Assembly (NCBI GenBank): GCA_938085045.1
Contig: CALKGI010000056.1
Location: 1 to 46,296, forward strand
Direction of reading: 5' to 3'
DNA: 46,296 nucleotides
DNA from: an uncultured Alteromonadaceae bacterium
GTDB lineage: Bacteria > Pseudomonadota > Gammaproteobacteria > Enterobacterales > Alteromonadaceae
Positions within the stretch are counted from its first letter, which is position 1. Each line of letters starts with the position of its first letter. The translations under genes were made by a program, and so were the position numbers. The notes below the pieces were generated by a model that saw nothing but the letters and a program-made list of their open reading frames with translations, did no database searches and was not told where the DNA came from. This document shows, piece after piece, positions 39,836 through 46,296 of the stretch.

Positions 39836-40957
39836 CTACAAACTACGCTGGTCGTTAGCCTTAAGCAGCAAGCTTTTACTCTCTTTTTGGAAAGATACAG
39901 CATAATCACCAAACCAATCAGAAACCTCATCAAAAGCTTTTTTAAACCCGGCTTTATCATCGCTTTCGAGCATCTTCACTGCGTCTTCGTAGGTATTGAT
40001 ATAATGCTTTAACAGTTCAATAGCCTGTTCAGAAGAGAAAATAATGTCGGTGTACAGTTGTGCGTTTTGAGCAAACAATCGGCCAACCATCGCCAACTCT
40101 AAGCGATAAATCGGTGAGCTAAACGCCATTAACTTGTCCAAGTCAGGGTTTTCTAACTGCAAATTTCGGCCATATACAAAAGTAGAGAAGTGACGCATTA
40201 TCTGAATCATCTGCATTGCATTGTCGTGTTCTTGTGGCGCAGAGGGATAGGTAATGCAGCCCCAAATAGTGATTTGGTCAATCAACCATTGATATTGTTC
40301 ACTGCCACGGCCATCACACACCACAACAACCTGTTTAACAAACGAACCATCTGGGCCAAACATTGGGTGTAAACCCACAACTGGGCCATTATGTTTTTCC
40401 ATCATGGCAGTCAAGGGTTCATCTTTAATACTGGTCAAATCGGCCAAAATACAATTGTCAGGCAATTTAGGCAAACGCTCAATTACCGAAGAAGTTACGT
40501 TGATTGGCACAGAAATAATAACCAAATCGGCATCTACAACCACAGATTCAACCCGGTCCCAGTCGTCTTTTTCGACCACTTCGACGGTGTAACCCGAAAT
40601 TCTAAACATGTTAACGAAGGCTTTACCGAGCGCACCATTACCACCAAATATGACGATTTTATTGATGTCTTGATTTGAACAATGATAATGCTTGTGTTGT
40701 GATTGATAAGATTCGCGCATAATTCGGCGCAGTAAATCTTCAACCAACTCAGGACTCACGCCCAATGCTTCAGCCTGCTTTCGACGCTTGATTAATAATT
40801 CATTTTCACGCTCTGGAACATAAACAGGCACGCCTTGGATGGTTTTATATAAACCCACCTGGCGGGTCACCTTGCTGCGTTTAGCCAATAACTGAACCAA
40901 CTGACTGTCTAGCGAATCAATTTCATCGCGCAGCTGGTTAATGTTGATTTCTTTCAT
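39836..40957 (-). CDS. tyrA: Bifunctional chorismate mutase/prephenate dehydrogenase
   Basis: 373 residues. The AroQ-type chorismate mutase domain (1-90: NQLRDEIDSLDSQLVQLLAKRSKVTRQVGLYKT, RENELLIKRRKQAEALGV) is fused to an NAD-dependent prephenate dehydrogenase (IVIFGGNGALGKAFVNMFRISGYTV; VISVPINVTSSVIERL; LHPMFGPD). It converts chorismate through prephenate to 4-hydroxyphenylpyruvate for tyrosine. This fusion is typical of the Enterobacterales/Vibrio/Alteromonadales branch of gammaproteobacteria and is the best taxonomic marker in the window. It is 4 bp downstream of the DUF1835 gene. Confidence 0.97.
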   Translation of the reverse strand: MKEININQLRDEIDSLDSQLVQLLAKRSKVTRQVGLYKTIQGVPVYVPERENELLIKRRKQAEALGVSPELVEDLLRRIMRESYQSQHKHYHCSNQDINKIVIFGGNGALGKAFVNMFRISGYTVEVVEKDDWDRVESVVVDADLVIISVPINVTSSVIERLPKLPDNCILADLTSIKDEPLTAMMEKHNGPVVGLHPMFGPDGSFVKQVVVVCDGRGSEQYQWLIDQITIWGCITYPSAPQEHDNAMQMIQIMRHFSTFVYGRNLQLENPDLDKLMAFSSPIYRLELAMVGRLFAQNAQLYTDIIFSSEQAIELLKHYINTYEDAVKMLESDDKAGFKKAFDEVSDWFGDYAVSFQKESKSLLLKANDQRSL

Positions 40958-40961
40958 CGGT

Positions 40962-41921
40962 TTAGGGTCTCACAAGAGTTGAATTAGGCCCAACCAAACG
41001 GCCTGATTGATTATCGTAGTACCATAAGTTATTTTGGCTTAAATGAACACCACCAATCCAACGTTCTAGCCCAATAGCCGCCAATCCACTAGCTTTGCCC
41101 GCAAAAACCCTTAGGCCAAATTCACTGATAGAATACTCGGCCCCGTCATTGGCGTAATTCACTAAAGCAGGCTTGGCATTTTGCAGTTGATTTAATAAGG
41201 CGTAAAAACTGCTATCACCCAAATATTGTCGTGACTCACTGGCCTGATAGTCGCTAAACAATGCTTGCGCCGTTTTATCACCGGCTTCAAGGCTTTGTAA
41301 TATAAAGTGTGAAACCCTACTCAACCCGTGCCCGACACCGGGATATTGTTGTAACATCCTTTCAACCGCGCCAGACAAAAACGGTAATGCATCGGTATTG
41401 AGGTCAAGTAAATCTTGCCAATCGTTGGGCGTGGGTGAACAAAATGCTTGCCAAGCTCTTTTGGCCAATTGTATATGCGTTTTGGTTAGTGGTTGTTCAA
41501 ATGATTGCAAAGCCAATAACGCATCTGGGCTGAGCAGCCCTAAGTAATTTTCAGTGCAAATAATACTAACTTTGTGGGTGCTTAATACATCAATTGGTAG
41601 CTCATTTAGAATTTGCAGCAATTGCAATTGGTCGTACAAGTCGTGCTCAAACCACAAACGAATGGTGTCGTATTGTGCTAGTGCTTTGAATTGCAGGTCA
41701 CGCTCAGCAAATTTTCTTTGTACATCAATTACACTGCCTGCACCACCGATAGACTCAGCAATAAATTCAGCTCTAACCTTCGATAGTTCATCTAGCGATA
41801 ATCCAGCGGGTACCGGTCCATCATGCAAAATATCGCGCCACGGTAAAAAGTCTCCACACAATTGAGCCTGCTGCATCAATTGAACCGCACAATCGCCATT
41901 AGTAATGTGTAATACACTCAT
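40962..41921 (-). CDS. DUF1835 (and DUF3658-like) protein
   Basis: 319 residues beginning with the DUF1835 signature LHITNGDCAVQLMQQAQLCGDFLPWRDILHDGPVP and WFEHDLYDQLQLLQIL, and ending with a DUF3658-like part. The function is unknown. The start at 41921 has GGGGTG upstream and begins at the family's conserved point; an upstream ATG at 41963 adds 14 unlikely residues. Its stop lies 4 bp before tyrA, so they are probably co-transcribed; that link is unusual and worth noting, with no evident metabolic reason. Confidence 0.87.
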   Translation of the reverse strand: MSVLHITNGDCAVQLMQQAQLCGDFLPWRDILHDGPVPAGLSLDELSKVRAEFIAESIGGAGSVIDVQRKFAERDLQFKALAQYDTIRLWFEHDLYDQLQLLQILNELPIDVLSTHKVSIICTENYLGLLSPDALLALQSFEQPLTKTHIQLAKRAWQAFCSPTPNDWQDLLDLNTDALPFLSGAVERMLQQYPGVGHGLSRVSHFILQSLEAGDKTAQALFSDYQASESRQYLGDSSFYALLNQLQNAKPALVNYANDGAEYSISEFGLRVFAGKASGLAAIGLERWIGGVHLSQNNLWYYDNQSGRLVGPNSTLVRP

Positions 41922-42046
41922 TTTCACCCCATAACCAATATCAGCCCAGCGGCTGAGTCTCATTGGTACACATTGTTAAAAAAATGCTATGCTAAGTAAT
42001 ACATCTCCCGCTAGTTTATCATCTAAAATGTCTAAACTGTTGAATA

Positions 42047-44248
42047 ATGGATAAATTTGACTACCCCAATCAACGCCAACTGACACTAGGCCGGCGCCCG
42101 GTGCTGCTCCTCGCCATTTTGTTTGTGGTCAGTTCAGTCGCCATTTTCACCCATCTGCAAAGCCTCAACGTTCAATTGAAAGAATCAACCACCAAGCAAA
42201 GCGCCGAGCAATATACTCAAGTGCTGACCCAACTTCGCACGCTATACAATGATGAAGTCGTACAAACAGCGCTAACTCACGGGCTCAAAGTCACTCACGA
42301 TCACAAAAACCGACTTGATGCCATACCACTGCCAACCACATTAAACATGATGCTGGCCAAGAAAATTGGCATTACAGGCGATGGTGTAAGAGCCACGTTA
42401 TACAGTGCTTACCCTTTTCCTTGGCGCGAAATAAGCGGCGGATTAAGAGACGATTTCGCCCAAGCAGCATGGTTATCCCTCAATAAGAACAAACACCAAC
42501 CTTTTGTTCGAGTTGAAGATGTCAGCGGTATACCTACGTTGCGTTATGCAGTGGCCGACTTGATGCGCCCCACATGTGTTCATTGCCATAATGCCCACCC
42601 AGATACCCCTAAAAACAACTGGCAAGCAGGTGATGTACGCGGTGTTTTAGAAGTCAGTAAACCACTGGGTACGGGCTTAGAACAAGTCAACTACATTTTC
42701 ATTCAGGTGGTGATATTAGTGTCTTTACTGCTTCTATCAGGCCTTGCTATTGTCATTTACCTGTTCAACAACCTGCGCCAAGCCAATCAATCTTCGATGA
42801 TGCTCAATACCCAACTGGCCCAAGAGATTAAACAAAGAGAAGCAATCGAGATAATAGCCAACAACGCCAAAGATGAAGCCGCCTTAGCGAATAAAACCAA
42901 GTCGATATTTCTCGCCAATATCTCTCATGAAATCAGAACCCCAATGAATGCGATTATGGGTTACTCACAAATTCTCAAACGCGACCCACTGTTAAACGAT
43001 AACCAACGCCAGTCTTTGCAGGTAGTTGAACAATCAAGCACGCATCTTTTGGGCCTAATCAACGATGTATTAGATATTTCGAAAATTGAATCTGGCTTAC
43101 AACAACCCTACCTAACCTCGTTTGACCTTGTTGCACTACTCAAATCTATTAGCGATATGTTCAATTTAAAAACACTGCAAAAAGGGCTGAGCTGGAAAGT
43201 GGCGCTAGATTTTGTCCATCCAACCCTGTGGGTTACCGGCGATGAAGGCAAACTGCGTAAAATCATGATCAACCTCATCGGCAATGCCGTTAAATTTACC
43301 GACAAGGGTTTTGTTCAATTAACAGTAACCGAGCGCAACGACAATGCCTTTTATTTTGAGATTATCGATAGTGGTATGGGCATTACCGCAAAAGAACAAG
43401 AGCAATTGTTTGAACCGTTCACACAAGGCCATGGTGGCCAGACAAAAGGCGGCACAGGTCTGGGCTTGGCCATTTCGAAAAACTACCTCGAATTACTCGG
43501 CAGCACTTTATTACTTAAGTCTCAAGAAAATAAAGGCACCACCGTCAGTTTTTTTCTTGAGATGCCTCACTGTAGTGCCCCAGAAGCAGAAGCGGTGATG
43601 CCACAAGCCTACAAATGCTTGGCCCAAGGGCAACATATCAGCGTTTTGGTGGTAGATGACATAGATGTTAATCGCAACATAATGACGCGCATCCTTGAAG
43701 ATGCACAATTTATAGTGACTGACGCCAGCAATGGGTTCATGGCACTCGACATGATGGAAAACGCCAGTTTTGATTTGGTACTAACCGACATAAATATGCC
43801 TGAAATCGACGGTATTACCTTGCTCAATCGCAGTAAAAAAACCAAACTTAATCAACAGACACCTGTGATGGCCATCAGCATATCGTCACTAGAACAAGAC
43901 AAACATCATTATCTCGACCTTGGATTTGCCAATTATATTGCCAAACCCTTTTTAATTGACGACCTCTTTGGTTGCATTGAGCAAACCCTCAAAATTGAAT
44001 TTGAATACACAAAAAAAACCGAACCGCCCAAGACAATTGATAAACATACGGTGCCCAGACCACCCAGTGATATTATCGAACAACTTAGGCAAACCGCAGA
44101 ACTTTACCGGGTGTCGGATATTGAAACCCAGTTAAAGCAACTGAGTGAACAGGGACAACAATACGACGATTTTATTGAAGTCGTAAAAACCTTTATCGCC
44201 CAATATGACATGGAGGCATTAATGGCCTTTTTGGATCAACGCTCATGA
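42047..44248 (+). CDS. Hybrid histidine kinase with haem-binding (CxxCH) periplasmic sensor
   Basis: 733 residues. One N-terminal helix (VLLLAILFVVSSVAIFTHL), then a periplasmic DUF3365/Tll0287-like sensor with a c-type haem motif CVHCH (Cys177, Cys180, His181). A second helix (about 215-240) follows, then HisKA (FLANISHEIRTPMNAIMG, His294), HATPase (NLIGNAVKFTDKG, DSGMGI, GGTGLGLAI) and a receiver domain (VLVVDDIDVN, Asp581 in LTDINMPEIDG). It probably senses redox state, O2 or NO via the haem (inference). It overlaps the next gene by 4 nt. The C-terminal 80 residues after the receiver are unassigned. Confidence 0.93.
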   Translation: MDKFDYPNQRQLTLGRRPVLLLAILFVVSSVAIFTHLQSLNVQLKESTTKQSAEQYTQVLTQLRTLYNDEVVQTALTHGLKVTHDHKNRLDAIPLPTTLNMMLAKKIGITGDGVRATLYSAYPFPWREISGGLRDDFAQAAWLSLNKNKHQPFVRVEDVSGIPTLRYAVADLMRPTCVHCHNAHPDTPKNNWQAGDVRGVLEVSKPLGTGLEQVNYIFIQVVILVSLLLLSGLAIVIYLFNNLRQANQSSMMLNTQLAQEIKQREAIEIIANNAKDEAALANKTKSIFLANISHEIRTPMNAIMGYSQILKRDPLLNDNQRQSLQVVEQSSTHLLGLINDVLDISKIESGLQQPYLTSFDLVALLKSISDMFNLKTLQKGLSWKVALDFVHPTLWVTGDEGKLRKIMINLIGNAVKFTDKGFVQLTVTERNDNAFYFEIIDSGMGITAKEQEQLFEPFTQGHGGQTKGGTGLGLAISKNYLELLGSTLLLKSQENKGTTVSFFLEMPHCSAPEAEAVMPQAYKCLAQGQHISVLVVDDIDVNRNIMTRILEDAQFIVTDASNGFMALDMMENASFDLVLTDINMPEIDGITLLNRSKKTKLNQQTPVMAISISSLEQDKHHYLDLGFANYIAKPFLIDDLFGCIEQTLKIEFEYTKKTEPPKTIDKHTVPRPPSDIIEQLRQTAELYRVSDIETQLKQLSEQGQQYDDFIEVVKTFIAQYDMEALMAFLDQRS

Positions 44249-45405
44249 ACGAATTAAACAACGCCAGCATTTTGATTGTTGACGACAACCCAATCAACAT
44301 CGACCTATTACGACACTTTCTGACCCTTGACCATTACAAGATCTCGGCGGTCACCAGTGGCGAAAAGGCCCTTAAGCTTGTCGCCCGCGTTAAACCAGAC
44401 CTTATTTTGCTCGACATAATGATGCCCGGCATTGATGGTTACGAAACCTGTCGCCGCCTCAAGGCCGACGTAGAAACCGCCGCTATCCCAGTGATATTTG
44501 TCACGGCCAAAACCGCGCCAGAAGACATTCGTTTAGGGTTTTCAGTAGGCGCGTCTGACTACATCACCAAACCGGTTCAACAAGAAGAGGTATTGGCAAG
44601 AGTCGTTAATCAGTTGAGGTTACTTGAAAAATCTAGAATGGACCAAGAGCAGTTGTTGCAATCAGAAAAACTGTCAGCACTCGGGGGTTTTGTCAGCAGC
44701 ATTGCGCACGAAATATCAACGCCCTTGGGCACTCTCAATACAGCGTTGAGCTTTACCATAGATAAAGCTGCGCAAATCAGAGAAGACTTCGACAACAAAA
44801 CCCTCAGGCCAGCTAACCTATCAAGCTTTTTAGACAGCATTAACGAAGCCCTACAAATCTCTCAAACCAATATCGAAAGCGCTTCACAAATATTGCACAG
44901 TTTTAAACTGGTGGCAGTAGACCAATGTCACTACGTGGTTTCGAGCTTCAACTTACGCGAGTATATCGACACCATAGTGCTCAGCCTCAAACCCAACATC
45001 AAACAGACCTCTCATCAGGTGACTACATCAATTCCGGCAGATATCGTGGTCAACAGTTTTCCCGGCGCACTATCACAAATTATCACCATTTTAATCAACA
45101 ACTCACTGTTACATGGTTTTGAAGACGAGCAAAATGGCAAAATGCAGATCATTGCAAAAACCTCAGATGACTATACCGAACTAACTTACACTGATGACGG
45201 TAAAGGTATTGAAGCCGAGTTACTCAAAAAGGTGTTTGAACCCTATTACACCACTAAAGCGGGTAAAGGTGGCAGCGGATTGGGCATGGGTATAATGAAG
45301 AAATTGGTCGAAGAAGATCTTGAAGGCAGCATTGATATCTCAAGCTGCCTAGGCGAAGGTTTACAAGTCATCATTCGCTTTAAAACACAAAAGCAATCAG
45401 ATTAG
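44245..45405 (+). CDS. Response-regulator/histidine-kinase fusion (REC-HisKA-HATPase)
   Basis: 386 residues with the receiver domain first (ILIVDDNPINIDLLRHFL, Asp57 in LLDIMMPGIDGYETCR, TAKTAPEDI, YITKPV), then a kinase H-box (LGGFVSSIAHEISTPLGTL, His155) and an ATPase (NNSLLHGFEDEQ, DDGKGI, GKGGSGLGMGIMKKL). There is no sensor or DNA-binding domain, so it is probably a cytoplasmic middle step. The stop/start overlap with the haem-linked hybrid kinase upstream indicates a dedicated phosphorelay pair whose output is elsewhere. Confidence 0.92.
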   Translation: MNELNNASILIVDDNPINIDLLRHFLTLDHYKISAVTSGEKALKLVARVKPDLILLDIMMPGIDGYETCRRLKADVETAAIPVIFVTAKTAPEDIRLGFSVGASDYITKPVQQEEVLARVVNQLRLLEKSRMDQEQLLQSEKLSALGGFVSSIAHEISTPLGTLNTALSFTIDKAAQIREDFDNKTLRPANLSSFLDSINEALQISQTNIESASQILHSFKLVAVDQCHYVVSSFNLREYIDTIVLSLKPNIKQTSHQVTTSIPADIVVNSFPGALSQIITILINNSLLHGFEDEQNGKMQIIAKTSDDYTELTYTDDGKGIEAELLKKVFEPYYTTKAGKGGSGLGMGIMKKLVEEDLEGSIDISSCLGEGLQVIIRFKTQKQSD

Positions 45406-45812
45406 GCAGACTCTACTGACTCAGGCAAATTGCTTTGAACACCAAAACGCTGGTCAAGGTAACTGATGATTGCTTTTGATTCATACAACCAAGTCACCTG
45501 TGCGCCTTCTTGAATTCGCAAGCAAGGTACTTTGATACGCCCGCCCTCTTCTAACAACTCTTGTCGGCTTTGCTCATCGTTTTTGGCATCACGCAGCTCA
45601 ATATTCAAATTAAGACGGATCATCGAACGACGAACTTTAACGCAAAAAGGACACGCATGAAATTGATACAAAGTTAGATCTTTTGATTGCAAATCTACCT
45701 CACCCTGCAAATGCTCACTGCGCGTCATTCTTTGCGGTCTGGTGATAAAATCAATAAAAATAATCAATTGACCCAAAGCGTTACGGACGAGTTTTAAAAC
45801 AAGGGACTTCAT
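45402..45812 (-). CDS. Glutaredoxin-like protein with membrane-proximal helix
   Basis: 136 residues. An N-terminal hydrophobic/amphipathic segment (LVLKLVRNALGQLIIFIDFITRP) precedes a thioredoxin-fold/GST-N domain with a CPFC active site (Cys54, Cys57) and the VPCLRIQEGAQVTWLYESKAIISYLDQRF motif. It probably reduces disulfides or glutathione mixed disulfides. Chosen start 45812 aligns with the family; a frame from 45875 exists. It converges with the response-regulator/kinase gene, and the last 4 bases overlap. Confidence 0.85.
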   Translation of the reverse strand: MKSLVLKLVRNALGQLIIFIDFITRPQRMTRSEHLQGEVDLQSKDLTLYQFHACPFCVKVRRSMIRLNLNIELRDAKNDEQSRQELLEEGGRIKVPCLRIQEGAQVTWLYESKAIISYLDQRFGVQSNLPESVESA

Positions 45813-45962
45813 AATGTGTATAACAACCTTCTTGTGAGTGCTCTGCCTATGTTCTAACGAAAGAACAATACACAACAGAGACTGGAAATTTGGCCGCGAA
45901 GTATAGCAGATAAAGGGTTTAAAAGGAATGGTTGATTTTTGTGCGATGAAAGTTCAATCAAG

Positions 45963-46165
45963 CCCGTAGGAGCAGACCACCTTGTCTGTCCTTTATATGA
46001 ATGTGGACCATACACGGGCAATCACAGGGGATGGCCCATACGATTGCACTAATTTAATTTCTCGCATCATGGAATCAAAACAACCCGTAGGGGCAGACCC
46101 CCGTGTCTGCCCTTCCATAAATGATGGAACATACATGGGCAATCACGGGGGATGGCCCCCAATGC
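45963..46165. repeat. Two direct copies of an ~84-bp REP-like unit
   Basis: Unit 1 starts at 45963 and unit 2 at 46084. Both open with CCCGTAGG(A/G)GCAGACC and GTCTG(T/C)CC (a hairpin), then share ATACA(C/T)GGGCAATCAC(A/G)GGGGATGGCCC. A related hairpin is at 26484-26505. The 45813-46253 gap has no gene that I can support. Confidence 0.7.
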
Positions 46166-46213
46166 CATTAAGCTAAGACGAACTGGATTTATATACTTAA
46201 ATATCATATACTT

Positions 46214-46244
46214 ACACCCTTATCAATCAACTTAATAAGGGTGT
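46214..46244. terminator. Possible terminator near the right edge
   Basis: ACACCCTTAT (46214-46223) and ATAAGGGTGT (46235-46244) form a 10-bp stem with an 11-nt loop, followed on the plus strand by only TTTA and read equally on the other strand. No gene end is close, so its role is uncertain. Confidence 0.45.
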
Positions 46245-46253
46245 TTACCTGTT

Positions 46254-46296
46254 ATGAAGCAAAACCTGACTACCTCTAATGACTCAATATTGGCAC
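46254..46296 (+). CDS. Possible start of a gene cut by the right edge
   Basis: ATG at 46254 opens a frame (MKQNLTTSNDSILA) that runs to the end of the window. AAGGGTG lies about 12 nt upstream, a little far for a ribosome binding site. Too short to recognise. Confidence 0.25.
   Translation, partial: MKQNLTTSNDSILA

Noticed and set aside
45982..46176. 64-residue open frame near the right edge
   Set aside because: It runs across both copies of the REP-like direct repeat and has no start signal.

Overview
The window is chromosomal DNA of moderate GC from a gammaproteobacterium. The clues are a fused chorismate mutase/prephenate dehydrogenase (AroQ-TyrA), a selD-mnmH pair, a CsrB-type regulatory RNA, rrn-like promoters with GC-rich discriminators, and several MITE/REP repeats of the kind common in marine Alteromonadales-like genomes. 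I cannot name the genus. No rRNA, tRNA, CRISPR array, intact transposase or prophage was found. Two stringent-type promoters at the left edge point out of the window, probably into a stable-RNA operon.

Layout. 1-16.2 kb is mostly housekeeping and envelope genes: FKBP prolyl isomerase and M28 peptidase; selD-mnmH-DUF3820 (selenium modification of tRNA); a TolB/TPR membrane protein; DUF4097; an M20 peptidase; a short LepB; a tightly packed operon of serine hydrolase, DUF6249 protein, ECF sigma factor and small membrane protein; a STAS protein; an amidohydrolase lipoprotein; and an exported methyltransferase-like protein. 16.4-19.5 kb is accessory: a higBA toxin-antitoxin locus whose toxin is broken, a DUF2235 hydrolase, REP-like hairpins, a 45-bp tandem repeat and palindromic operator-like sites.

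19.5-26.4 kb is the most interesting part. It is a large R-body (reb, 'killing trait') locus: an unusual regulator (degenerate NtrC-type AAA+ domain fused to an AraC DNA-binding domain), then twelve small genes. Eleven look like Reb-type structural proteins; four of these are near-identical RebB copies in tandem, separated by a conserved hairpin. The twelfth encodes a coiled-coil protein. Immediately downstream lies a roughly 0.95-kb untranslated, highly structured region packed with GGA-loop hairpins. It ends in a strong terminator and is preceded by a CRP-like site exactly 41.5 bp upstream of a plausible transcription start. I read it as an unusually long CsrB/RsmZ-type RNA that would sequester CsrA. 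Its position, and the AGGA-type ribosome binding sites of many reb genes, suggest (inference) that R-body synthesis is under CsrA control.

26.6-46.3 kb holds a membrane-anchored MutS-like ATPase, a lipoprotein, an AraC/GyrI-type regulator, an isolated fragment of an ABC-permease/M1-peptidase protein, a periplasmic solute-binding protein, a MASE3-PAS-GAF-PAS-GGDEF-EAL enzyme, an exported protein next to a sigma/anti-sigma pair, a ThrE-type exporter, a uracil-DNA-glycosylase-family protein, DUF1835-tyrA, a two-gene phosphorelay whose first kinase has a c-type haem motif (CxxCH), and a glutaredoxin-like protein. Four more repeat elements lie between these genes, including a 266-bp MITE with perfect 22-bp ends.
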